Shown here: positions 46,596-58,291 of the stretch, in pieces
How positions within the stretch are numbered: position 1 is the first letter of the stretch
How the letters are laid out: each line of letters starts with the position of its first letter
The notes under the pieces: model-generated
What the model was told of the DNA's origin: nothing
Databases searched by the model: none
What the model saw: only the letters and a program-made list of their open reading frames with translations
Program-made: the position numbers and the translations under genes
NCBI GenBank assembly: GCA_010645155.1
Contig: JAAGOF010000062.1
Coordinates: 79,509 to 143,508, forward strand
Source: Tigriopus japonicus
Taxonomy: Eukaryota; Arthropoda; Copepoda; Harpacticoida; Harpacticidae
Length of the DNA: 64,000 bases
Reading direction: 5' to 3'

Positions 46596-48417
46596 TCACG
46601 TAAAAAAATCAGATTTCTTCTTAAAAGACTCCAATCGTGAAGCAATCTTATTTCTCATGGCAGAATCTCGTTTTGCTTCCCCGGCAACTCTTTGTGATGT
46701 CTCAGTCATGTCTCTGACATGCCTTTCAACGGCTTGGTTGTGGCAGGGATACTCCGGTATAACAAGTGCAGCATCGTGGATTGATTCCAATTCGTTCATT
46801 TGGAGATCTTGTGTCAATGGAGGTTCATGAAGTGTGGTTTCTTTCCAGTCTATCATTTCGTGGAATTCTTTTGCTGCCCATTGTAAATTTGGTTTCACAA
46901 ATGGACGAACTTCTTCATTGGGGTTCTCCATTTGCTTCGCCCGGATTCCTTTAATGATATCAATGGCCTTAGCACGTAACACAGGGTCATCATCAGACAG
47001 TAAGGCAAGCAGGATCCATTCAGGATGAGCATAATAACTGTTATTTGACAAAGTCTTGCAACACGAATCCACATCTCTTTTGTCTACCACTGGACAACAC
47101 TTTACCAATTGCATGGCAAAAAAGAAGAGCTTGCCACCATTGCTGATGGTCTTCTCTTGCTTAACACTAAACCACAGTGGGGCATAGACATTAACAATGA
47201 ATGTCACGAGTTTCATGAGCTTGAATGTGGGCCGCCAAGTTGTCATGTAAAGCCAAAGGGCTCGATTTGCCAATGTCAGCCACCTTGCATGATGATAGTT
47301 CCCAAAGTAAGTAGTAGGAGGAGGAGATTTCTCCATAACACTCTGACATGCTTGGTACAAAAACTTTTGGTCAGCACTGAGAGTTTTGATGATATCTTCA
47401 GACAACTCCGCCACCTTGCCAGGGACACACTTGAAGTCCACCAAATGCCGATCCTTGGTGAGTGATGCTAACTCTTGGCCCAACTTGCCTTGAAATCCAA
47501 CATTTCCAACAGTTCCTCCATCAAGGTTATGGAAAAAATTCTTCATAACGAGTTCATTGAGATGAATTAGACAAATGGCCCAATGAACTGGTCGACCTAA
47601 TTCCATTTCACAGAGATGAATGGCCCCATTGTCTCTCCCAGTTTCACTGCACATCCGTCAGCACCAAGAACTCTGATTTGAAAACGCACGCAGAAATCAT
47701 CAAAGAGATTAAGGGTGTGAAGCCCCCTGGCACATTTATTTGACTGTTTTGACTAGTTCATTATCACAGATATTTATAGCATTTGACTAGAACGCACAAG
47801 CCAATTAGCCATTGTCTTGGGATGTACCAGATGCCATTAGCCAAAGCACGCCCAGTCCCCGCCTCGGGAGTAATGTGCATTAGATACTGGGAATTTGGTT
47901 CTTTTAAAAGAACCACATGTTCTTCGACAGTAAAACCAGAAGATCCACCTTGATCCACGAAAAATGTTCTACGATCTTTTCTGCCATCGAAGTACAATGC
48001 CACCAAAGTTCCAGCATGGGTGTCTTGCGACTTGATTTGCGAATCTCTTCGCATTAACTCTCTGGCACGGCACACCTTCTTGGGCGTGAGCATATATTCT
48101 TCTTTAACTAAGTTCATGTCTCTGAGGGCAGCATTGACCAATTCAGAAATGGCATAATTGCCGACATTGAAACGATCTGCAGCTTGAGCCAATTTTTCCA
48201 TCTTGAAACGGTTTTGTCCCATCGTGAAGAGATGACCATAAGTCATGTCAGGCTCACTAATCACGGATGGCTGCGAGGAGGAAGAGGTTGAGGCCAATGA
48301 ATCCAGGCTGAGATTGACATTGGTTTCCTTTTCTTGCACTGCTTTCATTCTTTCACTCTCTTGCTCAAGACGCTGGAGTCGACGGCTAACATCCATGTCA
48401 ATTTCACCCATTCTCAT
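46596..48417 (-). pseudogene. Transposase-like gene, hAT-like RNase-H type, broken by one-base frameshift
   Basis: Exon 1 starts ATGAGAATGGG at 48417 (coiled coil, then YAISELVNAALRDM and LVALYFDGRKD). A likely intron (donor CTG|GTACAT near 47831, acceptor GTGCCAG near 47731) leads to LFDDFCVRFQIRVLGADG. One base then appears missing near 47653, so the remainder continues in another frame: ETGRDNGAIHLCE, LGRPVHWAICLIHLNELV, and a C-terminus with IPEYPCHNQAVERHVRD, ending TAA at 46596. The pattern of acidic ADG/DNG, the WxxCxxHxNEL motif and a terminal IPxxP...VER block resembles hAT-type transposases (catalytic Asp, C/H insertion, hATC end). From memory, related uncharacterised proteins occur in many invertebrates. 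Its position between inverted repeats supports a transposase role. The break may be mutation or base-call error. Confidence 0.6.
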
Positions 48418-48759
48418 GGTCCGTTTTGTCCCTGTTATGAACTACGACGGACAACACATGGGAAACCGGGAGAACGGTGGAAGACGATTATTCAAAGAAT
48501 AACGAAGGAAGAATGGATCATAGATGAACAGAACGACAGGTTTATATATGAAGGAGGAACGCAGTACGAAGTACACGAGAGAGCACAGGAACTCGAATAC
48601 ACTACACCTCCCCCAAATCAAATCTTACACATTACATTTGATTCATACAATCATGTAAGAAGTTGGAACTTCCAACCAAGCCAACACCAGGGACGATACA
48701 CAGACCACCATACGATCCTTGGTGACACACGACCCTCCATACGATCTTGAGCAAGAAGC

Positions 48760-49896
48760 TTGGCCAAACCGATTCAAGGGTCATCTCGTCCGCACCAAAG
48801 CGGGAAAACTCGTCCGTATGACAGCGGGAAAACTCGTCCGCACGACAGCGGGAAACATCGTCCGCACGACAGCGGGAAACATCGTCCGCACGACAGCGGG
48901 AAACATTGTCCGCACGACGATGAGCCTGTAGTTGACGTGTTGGACAAGATTCAAGCTCACATCGCAAAGTCGGTCAACATTGTTCGGCGAAGACATGACT
49001 TCAACACTTTGGAGCAAAAGTCGGGTGAATCGTTTTGTGACCTGTTTGTTCGGCTCAAACTTCTCGGTAGCGTGGCGGAGCTAGAAAAAATCACGTACGA
49101 AGAGATGCTTGCTTCTCGACTGATTGTGGCCGTATCCGATCCAGAGCTCCAAAGGGAACTGCTTTGTTTGGACAATCCGACATTAGCCCACGTAAAAGCC
49201 AAGTGTGAGTCGTGGGAAGCCGGAGGTGCAAATTGTGCCGCTCTTCGTAGTAAGACGGAAATTCATCGAGTTCGTATTTCAAAGTACAAAACAGAACAAA
49301 GAAATCGTCGTAGTGGAAGTCCTGTTCGCAGTACAAGTTCATGTGGTCGATGTGGATTTGATGAACATTTTGGACCACATTGCCCTGCACAGTCCAAAAG
49401 TTGTCGGAAATGCGGAAAGAATGGCCATTTTGAACGGATGTGTTTGTCCAAAGAGGCCTATGATTCCGTTGTCTCGTCGGAGAGTGACAGTGTGGTCGCC
49501 TCTCGAGTTAGTGTTCTAAGCACAAAGGTGGGAAATTCTCATTCACGCTCTACCCCTAAAGCCAAGATTCAAGTGTGTTATTCGTCTGGCAAATCGTTTG
49601 AACCGGAGGTAATTCCAGACACTGGTGCTTCCGAATGTATTGTCCCGTCCAAGTTACTTCAATCTCGTGGAGTGAAAATTGATCGTTCAAAGAAAGCCTT
49701 GATTCAAGCTGCCAATGGGACCAAATTCGTATGTGATGGAATTGTTGATCTGAAGTTGAAGTGGATGAATCGGCAAACCTGTGTTAAGGCATTTGTCAGT
49801 CCGGACATAAAGGTTATGCTCGTCTCTTGGTTAACCATGATCGAATTAGAAATGATTTCGAAGACTTTTCCCTATTCCGAAGGCGACGTTCGATAG
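48760..49896 (+). pseudogene. Gag-protease fragment of a Gypsy-type element
   Basis: An open frame of 378 codons without a proper ATG at its start. It holds a repetitive leader, a gag-like core (FNTLEQKSGESFCDLFVRLK), two zinc-knuckle-like Cys/His clusters (CGRCGFDEHFGPHC and CRKCGKNGHFERMC) and a retroviral-type aspartic protease start with IPDTGASECIV. It stops soon after, with no reverse transcriptase, RNase H or integrase before the LTR-like sequence at 50161. It is 5'-truncated or rearranged and pol is deleted. Confidence 0.75.
48795..48918 (+). repeat. 24-bp tandem repeat in gag leader
   Basis: About five in-frame copies of a 24-bp unit containing GCGGGAAACATCGTCCGCAC encode repeated GKHRPHDS. 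It resembles in style, but not in sequence, the 24-bp repeats at 10-105. Confidence 0.85.
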
Positions 49897-50160
49897 GGTG
49901 AAATTTCACCTCGATTTCAATCTCCATTGTCTGGAGCACCTTTCTCAGTGTATTGTCAATTGCTCCAGAGAGAGTTGTCGGAAAAACGATCAAGCTCCGT
50001 GTGTGGCCTGGTGTTGTTCGTTGTTCAAATCTACGTTTCGTGTCTATTGAGGATTGCAGCCGTTGATGATTTCGTAGGGATTTATCAGAACCTGACTCCC
50101 AAGAGCTTTTTTCAGTTGTAATTAATCGAATCTTTTGTATTGTGTTCGATTTGGGGGAGG

Positions 50161-50393
50161 TGTTGTGTATTCGTATTTCTATCAAAGCTCTTCGTCTTTC
50201 ATCATTCAAATCCCGTGGGTATTTCTGACGTTTACTTAACGCATTTGCTTGATCTTTATCGAGTCGTTGTGAGAATGCAACTTCATCGTGATCCTCTTCA
50301 ATAAACTTGTTTCTACCATTATCCTGGTTCAGTTTGTAGCCCCGTTAGGTATGGCACATGGCGCAGTCGGTAGGATACTACGAATACACTACA
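50161..50393 (+). repeat. LTR-like sequence with AATAAA
   Basis: It is preceded by the polypurine tract TTTGGGGGAGG. It starts TGTTGTGTATTCGTA and may end TACGAATACACTACA, its near-perfect inverse. AATAAA lies at about 50301. Alternatively it ends at GGCACA (about 50354), directly before a primer-binding-site-like sequence. The boundary is unresolved. Confidence 0.5.
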
Positions 50394-51594
50394 GTCCCTC
50401 CTTTTCTCTGATCGGACAAGAACTCTTTTTCTCTTTCGGGTACCTTCCTCTCTCTCTAATCGTTAATCACCGATGTCAAAGATGGCACATACAAGAAGTT
50501 CGGGCCTTTGTCTCGCAAGAGCATGAGCAAATATCGAATAGTTTGTCAAATGTTTCATGCAAGATTGCCGCTTTACTTTTGGCATTCTTCATGGCCCTTC
50601 TCTCCGCATCCATCAATGACCTCGGATCTAAGTCGGTTTTGGATTTGACGTAAGGTTAAGGTGGGGATTGAGGCTTTTGTCCATAAGGCTTGAACATCTT
50701 AGGCCACAATAGGGACACTGTTGTCTCTCTTAGGAAGCTGAGACAGACAGACTGGAATGTCCAGCTCCATCTTGGATCAAATATCGGACATTGAGGAAGT
50801 GAAGAAACACCTCTTTTTTGGTTGGCAAGCAGTTGGGTGAAAAGGGTGCTGGGTGCCCAAATAAGGCGTGTTGCACACTTCCCTTGGTCTTTCCGGTGGC
50901 CTTGGGCATATTGTTGGGTACGACGATTGGTGAACGATTGATAATCCGGTCAACAACATGAAATCTACCAGCTTGAGTTGTTTGAGGGTTGAATCCGTTG
51001 AACTAATATGTTGTTGAGGTGGCCATTAACAGCCAAAACTAATAATCAACGATAGCTGATTAATTGACCCGCAACTTGACAAGTAAACTGAAATAACTCT
51101 TAACAAACGTCAAAAGGGTATAATCAATCAGCAAGCCCGAAAAAGATAACCCTCAATCTTATTTCTCATTGATCAGGCAATTAAATATGAATTATGATGA
51201 CGCGTTGTCTCAACTAAACGGTCACCTTTAAGGAAGATTTGTAACGTTTGTTGAAAGCGAGAAAAAGAATGAGCGCCAAAATTTGAATACAAGATTGAAG
51301 CCAAAAACCTTTAAACCCATTAAGGCAAGCGTAAAACTGTTTTATATCCACTTTCTTTTGACTACATCTTCATTCTGTATATATTCCCAACGAATAACAT
51401 TATTCCACCACTTTTTTGGAAATTCGACCTACCCTAAATTGTATATAAAATATTATAGTAATCAGAGAGGCAAATAGCCACATGACCAAGGATTGAAGTA
51501 ATCATGGCAACGTTTATTTCTCTAAGTAATGTTTCCATTCATAGAACTTTGATTACAACCATGCATTCTTTAGAATTCAATTAGTTCTGTAGTG

Positions 51595-51831
51595 TAACTG
51601 GTTTTTGTCTGATTTGTACAACTTTCTTTTACGTTTGTTGGACTTTTGGACACTTATGGACATCTTTTGGGGATTTTTGGACACCTTCTGGGATTTTTGG
51701 ACAGCCTTTGGGGATTTTTGGACACCCTCTGGGTATTTTTGGACACCTTTTGGGTATTTTTGGACACTTTTGGACACTTTTGGACACTAGGGTGTCCAAA
51801 ATTCTCTCGAAGTCGAAAAATGCCCACCCTG
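51595..51831 (-). repeat. GTGTCC-minisatellite repeat, copy c
   Basis: Inverted copy ending AAAAATGCCCACCCTG. Tandem GGACACCTTTTGGGTATTTTT units repeat about seven times. Homology with copy d extends beyond the array (51470-51595 versus 58515-58640, including CCATGATTACTTCAATC and complement). Periodic open frames on both strands here are repeat artefacts. Confidence 0.75.
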
Positions 51832-51841
51832 CTAGGTATGG

Positions 51842-52095
51842 TTAATATATGTTGAGAAGTATTGCAAAGTAATTTGAAAACATTTGGAGCAATTGGAAGC
51901 CTTCAAACAAACAAATTATTTGTTTTTAGGTTTAGTTGCCCCAAGAACCGATCTCCTCTGGCCATCTTGTTCAAAGTCTGGCGTTCCTAATTCCAAAGTT
52001 CGGAAGAACCCTCTCAACTTTTGTAACGAAATTTTAGATTAAAGCAACAAAACATACTTTTTTGCTAATACAATGTCAAGAATTGCTATTTCAAT
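51842..52095 (-). repeat. Dispersed repeat family, copy 3
   Basis: Inverted match to about 7600-7870, with shared GAACCGATCTCCTCTGGCCA and GTTCGGAAGAACCCTCTCAA in opposite orientation. Confidence 0.65.
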
Positions 52096-52726
52096 AGCAT
52101 GAGTTTTGATCATTGGTTGGTTTTGCATTAACTAGAGTGCAACCCAGTAGCTTGCGAAGCCCACAAAAAATCATGCCTTGGTGTTTCATAATCTCATCAC
52201 CATCTTTTGGGCATAACTTTGACTGTTTAACAAAGGTTTTGATCTCGATACAATTGAAATTTGATTTTGTTGTTGACAGGGCAGTTGTGACGAAATTACA
52301 AGTAACGAAAGTCCAGTAATTTGTTCCTTTTTTTCGCAAAAGGAATTGTAATGCCATTACATTTCAAAAATGCTGTAATTGTAACGGCTCAAAAACCCAA
52401 AACGTACTCTTTACTCGTTCCTTTTTCACAATGCATCCCCTACTGTGGACTTCCACGAGCAGCTTTTTTAATCAAATTCGCAAGAAGTCACAAAAATAAA
52501 TTCGTTTACCTTTGCTGGCAGACCTTTTGGAGTCTCTTTCAAGCCTATGTACATCTTTGAAGTGATTGCTGTCGCCAAAAATCTAGTTGCTCACGTTTTA
52601 TCTTTGGCTCGTTCTTTGAAACGAAGTACTTTTATTGCAATCCCACCTTGTTGTTCCTACATGGTTTTGTCCAACTCTAAAATCCATACTTTTGGCTTAA
52701 ACATTTGAGTTTCCATAAACCTGGGG

Positions 52727-52785
52727 CGTTTTTTCGCTTTTTGGGGTCAAAAATGGACCAGTTAAACTCAAATAACTTGGCACCT
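52727..52785 (+). repeat. Dispersed repeat with GGGGTCAAAAATGGACCA, copy 1
   Basis: CTTTTTGGGGTCAAAAATGG and the following CTCAAATAACT recur at 59086-59142 in the same orientation. The family is unknown. Confidence 0.5.
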
Positions 52786-52969
52786 GAGTAACAATTTTTC
52801 AAAGTCGGTTTCGATAAACTGGCATTATCAGAATGGCTTACAATGAGTCTCATTTTCTTCATTTGAACTATTATAACTGCGTTTTTTTCTATCCTTCAAA
52901 CTTTTAAACCAAATTACACACAAAGGTTGCAACTTTTGAATGAGATATCACTTGTTAATGAATTAGTGC

Positions 52970-53260
52970 GGTCAGACGAATTCAGGTGGGGATTCTTGAG
53001 GCCAAATAACTAGAGGTGGGTCAGATCTCTGGCTTTGTTATTCACAAGTCTGAATTTTGTTCCACGAGGGAAAAGTTTTTTCAAAGCTTGATCCCAGGTT
53101 GTATAAAAAAGCAGATATTTAATCAAGCTCGGGAATTTTCAGCACTTTTTTATCAACTTTGATGAAGAGACTTTGGAGTCTAGGCTCCGACATATCCCTA
53201 GCCATTTGGCCCCCAACCCCCCAAGCTGAATTCGTCCAAACAACCAATCCATTGATATCT
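52970..53260. repeat. Diverged relative of the nested MITE at 43674-43961
   Basis: GACGAATTCAGGTGGGGATT on the left and CCAAGCTGAATTCGTCC on the right form a diverged inverted repeat. They match the arms of the 288-bp element (GAATTCAGCTGGAGATTC and complement). Confidence 0.5.
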
Positions 53261-53763
53261 TGTTCACCTAAGTTCACTTACCCAGGGATAACCTATATAA
53301 TAGTATTAATACTGGATGCGAACTCGCGGAATTTCTCCGGCACGCAACCTCCGGTATGAGGCCCAGAGCTCGTAAACAACAAGAACAAACGGCCATGTTG
53401 GGAGCGGAAAATCAAACGGAAATTGACCAAAATTCCAAAAGATAGTGCGCCAATCAGTGTTCCCTGTGTTTCACGCGGGTCCAGCCAAGTCCAAGCCTGG
53501 GTAAAGGTCAACGCCACGCCCAAAAATCAGTCCAATGTTGGTGTTTTGAAGACAAGTTCAGCCATGAACGAGTGAATAAAAAAGTGAAGAAATGATCACA
53601 TCATGGAGGGAAACTCATTGATCACAAGTGCGAATGAACCCGCAAGGTGTCCTTTCTTCAAGATGACAAAAAGTGATCTTCAAGTGATGAAATGAAATTT
53701 GATGACCAGTTTACCTGCTTAAGTCTTTTGAAGTGATAGTCTTAACTAAAGCAAAATGAATGA

Positions 53764-54290
53764 ATATGGACCTGAATCCGAGCGCAAATTCCTCGTGAAA
53801 AAGGATTAAGAACCAACTTTTGCCCGTACCAAAACGGGGAGTTTCTTTACGCACATCCAATACACAACTTAAACAACAAAAAATATCTTATGATTCCTTG
53901 AATTATCAACAAAACGTTTTTTTCGAGCTTATCTATTATCCGACTTGAACGTCTTATTAGTATCTTTGAATTACAATTAAGCCCATCCATCAATATTTAA
54001 GGTATTATCCTGAACTTAATTAACACGTGCCAAACTTTGTTTGAAATCAAGGTTGCTATAGGTTCTTAATGTTCTATAAATGATGGTCCATTTTCGAATT
54101 TCTTTTATTGTCTGATTGTGTCTTTTATTTCACGATAATAAGGACAGGTATGATATTCTTAAGTTGTTAAAGTTGTGTGATGGATGAGTGCGATAAAACT
54201 CCCCGTTTTGATCCAAGTGAGAGTATGTGGGGGAAAGTTGGTTCTTAATCCCTTTTCAAGAGGAATTTGCGTTCGGATTAAGGTCCATAT
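53764..54290. mobile_element. 527-bp MITE with long terminal inverted repeats
   Basis: ATATGGACCTGAATCCGAGC on the left matches the inverted right end ATATGGACCTTAATCCGAAC. The pairing runs on through GGATTAAGAACCAACTTT and AAAACGGGGAGTTT for about 90-100 bp. The interior is AT-rich and non-coding. No long target duplication is obvious; a TA/AT dinucleotide is possible. Confidence 0.7.
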
Positions 54291-56171
54291 AGAACAATGA
54301 AAGAAGAAGTTCCCATTGTCAAGAATTCGATCAAATGAAGAACAAATCAAGATGACTTTAAAACCTATCAGGTGGACCTACTAGCAATGGATCGGCTCTA
54401 TATTTTGATCTGACTTTTGGGTCAGTCAGCCCAAATTGGTGATCTGGCAGTCTAACCCGGATTACATGGACCCTCTCAAAGTCTTTAGACTGAAATGCTC
54501 CCATCAAGATTGAATTGTGTGGATTTTTTCATTCAATCTGATTGTCAATTTGTGGACAAGGAGATCTAAGAAGATCAATCAAACCTTATCAAGCTTGTAG
54601 AGCCTATCCCTACAATGATGAGACATGATCCTTTGGTCCTGAAGGACCCTTAGCTCTAGTCCTGCGTGGTCCTAACCTTCTTGAGCCCCAAGGCTTGAAA
54701 ATTTTCAATCAAATCCACAATCCAGGATTTAATCCCCATGTTTTTCACTCATTTTGTCTCAAGGACGTTGTGATTGCCTTTGTTCCAATTCCAATCCGGA
54801 TCAGATGGCTGATCTGATCCAGAACCATCAAAAGTGCCCTTCAATAGTTATAACCAACAACATCTCCAACTTGGACTCCATCATGTTACAAAATGAGACT
54901 ATTCTCGTTCCTCCATTTTCTTGTGGAAATGGAAAGGAAATGGTTCCTGCGTTGTGGCGGTGTTGAAGAGGATGGAAGAGGGGTAACCCTCCAGATATCA
55001 CCACAGATACTTCTATTTAGCATTGTTTCACAGAAGTTGGACTAATGGGTGAAGCAAGATACCATCTATGTATTTTCCTGATTGCTATGAAGACTAAAAT
55101 CCTTTGGAGAGCTTAATCTCAAAAGTTTATGAGACAAGTAAAAAGAGTGCTGGGACCTCTAAAATCAAGGTGAGGAACAATTAGTCTATAAATATTAACA
55201 CAAAAAGTTTGACTGAATTCTTTCAAGACGCATGTTCAACAGTTTTAGTCGTTAATAAGGAATAAATGACGTTGTGTCAAAATATAGCCTCGGCCTCATA
55301 CCATTTTTTTCAAAACCGGAGTTCGTGTCCACCCCTTTCAGGGGTTCCTGACTTACCTTAAGTCAAACCTTCAGCCAAAATGATGGCCACTGTAAGGAAG
55401 AAAACAAGTAGGAGCAAAAATTTATGCCGGAGGATCCAAAGGGTTAGCGTATCAGCTATGGAATCACACTGTTATCAAAACTTTAAAAAAGGTATTAAAT
55501 AAAGGTTAAATAGCTATGTCTTTAAATGCTTCTTCATACCCTTGAAATTTTTTGAACTGATAATTTTTAGAAAATGGAAAAAAACTCTTGAACGTAAAAC
55601 TGAACATCAAATTCCTACTTAAAGTAGGACATGGAAAAGTTATTGTAATTGAGATGTTTAAAATCACACTATTAAGCACCCTGAAAGTAAGTGCCTATTT
55701 TAAAACAGTAATTTGCACTTTGTAATGCCATTTCTTTTTTCCAAAAGGTATTCAGGAGTAACGCATTCCTCATTTTGGATGAAGGAACGGGAATGTAATC
55801 CGTTCCCCGTTTTCGAGGAACGGCTATAGCCCTGATTGTTGGGTTTGACAGTTTCGTCATTTTTTTTTTTCATGTGATTGTCCGAGAAGCACATCCATGT
55901 TTTGGACGGAATCAGACTATCCTTTGGATCCCGTCCAGAACCTGGAGTTTGCATAGGGTACACCATCCCTTCTCTTCTGGTATATAGCAATGTTTCTGTA
56001 AACACTTGTTAGTTTTCTTCTTTTTCAGAAATTAGAAGCATAAAAAAACAGCTGCTTCTTGAGGCAAGTTTTTATCATAGGATAGCCTAGAATAGCTGAT
56101 CGATAAGTGACTTTAACTACACAATAAGAAATTTTCCTTTTTAAATGTCAATTCACACAATTCTCCCAATT
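54291..56171. other. Non-coding stretch
   Basis: No gene, RNA or repeat is recognised. Only short unconserved frames are seen. Confidence 0.45.
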
Positions 56172-56500
56172 TTATTATTATTATTATTGCGATCCACTCA
56201 AGACATATGACATGTATTTAGAGTATAGGATATAGAAGTATAAGAAAAAGATTTTAAGTAAAAGAAATGTAAGTATGAATAAAATATGAATAAAAGCGAG
56301 GCCATTCACCAACTTGATAAGTGAGACTTAAACTCCGCCGATGTCCTGGATGATCGACAACTCAAGGTTAATTTGTTCCACTGATCAATAACACGGATGA
56401 AGAAGTAATTTGCCCTAGCCGAATGTTTGACCATGGGTTTCCAGAGCAGGTTCAAATCACTAGATCTTAGGCACAGTCCAGATGCACACTTAGTGTTTGA
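56172..56500 (-). mobile_element. 3' end of a CR1/Jockey-like LINE
   Basis: On the minus strand, codons upstream of the stop at 56308-56306 read HSARANYFFIRVIDQWNKL and then SAEFKSHLSSW. This is the usual C-terminal motif after the reverse-transcriptase domain of CR1/Jockey-group ORF2 (R.NFF..RVV..WN.LP ... FK..L). A short 3' UTR and a (TAA)n-type tail at 56172-56190 follow. The rest of the LINE is missing (5' truncation). Confidence 0.75.
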
Positions 56501-56519
56501 GTTGGAATCTTACTTCAAA

Positions 56520-58290
56520 ATACTAATTACAATTAAAGAACAGATTTGTACAATTTTATACGTAAAGTCACTTTAGATTGTGCAAGATAAGTGTTACTGT
56601 GGGATGATTACGTTCAAGTTTTGAATTCTTCGAGAAAATTGAGACACCGCATTTTCATACTTGGTTCTTGTGGTTGGCTCAGTTCATAAGCCGGTTTTTG
56701 AACAAACTTTATATCAAAGTTGCATTTTTACATAGATCCTTTTCTTTTTTCAACATTTGGAACAATCAGGAACATAAAAAGGAAGAGCATCCAACATTGG
56801 TGTTTTTAAATGAATATTATACTTATAAGGCGAAAACGCTTGCAAACTTGGCTTTTCAATTGTATTGTTATATTGGGTCCTTTGCCCTTCACGAGTGTAA
56901 CGTAGAGCAAGTAGACATATTAAACAGTGCTTGAGTAAAAAGCGGCAGCATAAAATATGTATTCCCTTTCAAACAGTATTTTAATGTTTGTAGCTAATAG
57001 AGTAACAGAAGCAATGGTTGATGAAGATATTTTCTGTTTCTTCAGACTTCTTTCTCTTAAGCAGAGACAAAAACGAGTTTTTGAGGTGATAAGATGATTT
57101 TATGAAAGAGAATAGAATAGAACGAAAGTTTATTGCTTCTAAGTGAATCCATTTTTTGGGAAAGACTTCATGATTGTAAGGAATATTATAAAAGTTGGAT
57201 ACTCTTTTAACCTCACACAGGATCATCATTGGCAATTAATAGAGAGGTCTCATGGTTTATGTTATGGTTAACTTTGTTGGTCGAAGGAGGATCAACCCTT
57301 TGATCCCACCCAAGATAACAGAAAAATCCTCAGAAATTATCCATATTTTTTGGAAATATTGCAACTGAAATTTATAAATTCTTTGCAAAAACAATAGTCA
57401 AGCGGCAACTTCTATTGTGCGTGAAAGTGAATGTGTTTAACCTGATCCAATGTAAACCAACCCAACCTAACTGATTATAGCCAACTAATATCAATATAAG
57501 AGCTTTATGGTTCACCTACCTATATATGAACCTGGATGAGATAGTTTATGCTTATACTTAGAATAATAACCTTAGACACTACTAACACACGATGCTCAAA
57601 ATGGCAAGTGAAATCACTAAATGCTAAGGAGACCAACCACATCACTTTTCCAACGCACTTTTCCCTTGAGATTTTTTTATCCACAAATTGGTTCATTGAT
57701 AAATATCATTAACGATAAATTTTAAGATGTTCTTTTTCATCCCCCGAAAAAATTCAATCGTCAGACTTTATCATGTAGACAAGAATCGTCTGATTGTCTC
57801 TCCTTGTAGTTTGATATTCGGTGTCTTGCAGTACAGGCCATTGGTTCAATTCTGCGCACTTAACTATTCCTGTTCATCAAAAAAGCCATGCAACATTTGG
57901 ATGAAGGTTAATTGGAGGCCTTGAGAAACTGTTTAATTCCAAATCTTTTAACAAACACCAAAGTCAAAGTTATATCCCAATGGACTTCGTTTTGATACAA
58001 GTTCATTTTTCCTGCATGGATCCGCCTTAGCAATGGACTTCAGCCAGTGCTCCAGGAATGTTCCCAATTTAGGAGGTTGGACCAATATCGAACACATTCA
58101 ACTTGAGGAGGTCTTAAATTATTTGGAACGGTATGTTGCACTAGCTCAGTCTGACACTTAATGGAACACAATGATAATTGTCATTGGTATCAAAGCTAAA
58201 CCGTTCTTTCAATGGTGACTTCTGCTTCAAACTCGTTTTATTCTCCAGTATTGGATCCGAAATTTGGTCTTTTGATTGGCCAAGGACCCA
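56520..58290. other. AT-rich non-coding stretch
   Basis: Short frames only, no recognisable feature. Confidence 0.4.
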
Positions 58291-58291
58291 A

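Larger units (their letters stand above)
48433..50393 (+). mobile_element. Rearranged LTR-type insertion flanked by GTCCC
   Basis: The block runs TGTTATG...CACTACA with GTCCC on both sides (48428-48432 and 50394-50398), compatible with a 5-bp target duplication. Its left end (48433-48606) and right end (50161-50393) share only CGAATACACTACA, so they are not a matching LTR pair. CTCCCCCAAATC (48610) and GATTTGGGGGAGG (50147) are inverted polypurine tracts, each next to a TGTWGTGTATTCG LTR start. TGGCGCAGTCGGTAGG near 50355 looks like a tRNA-Ser primer-binding site. The element is incomplete and recombined. Confidence 0.5.
46138..51437. mobile_element. 5.3-kb DNA transposon with TTAGGGTAGGTCGAATT terminal inverted repeats
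   Basis: TTAGGGTAGGTCGAATT at 46138-46154 recurs exactly inverted, ending at 51437. The flanks AATGTATA (46130-46137) and ATTGTATA (51438-51445) agree at 7 of 8 positions, an aged 8-bp target duplication as in hAT-type elements. Inside is a two-exon transposase-like gene on the minus strand (46596-48417) and an LTR-type insertion (48433-50393). Without that insertion the transposon is about 3.3 kb, a normal autonomous size. Confidence 0.75.

Noticed and set aside
48781..48920. CRISPR-like array
   Set aside because: The units are contiguous 24-bp tandem repeats without spacers, in frame with a gag-like sequence, in a eukaryotic genome.
51577..51860. Repetitive open frames (VQKSPK / GHLLGIF patterns), also at 58227-58486
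   Set aside because: They are read from the GTGTCC minisatellite on either strand; periodic DNA gives periodic open frames without coding evidence.
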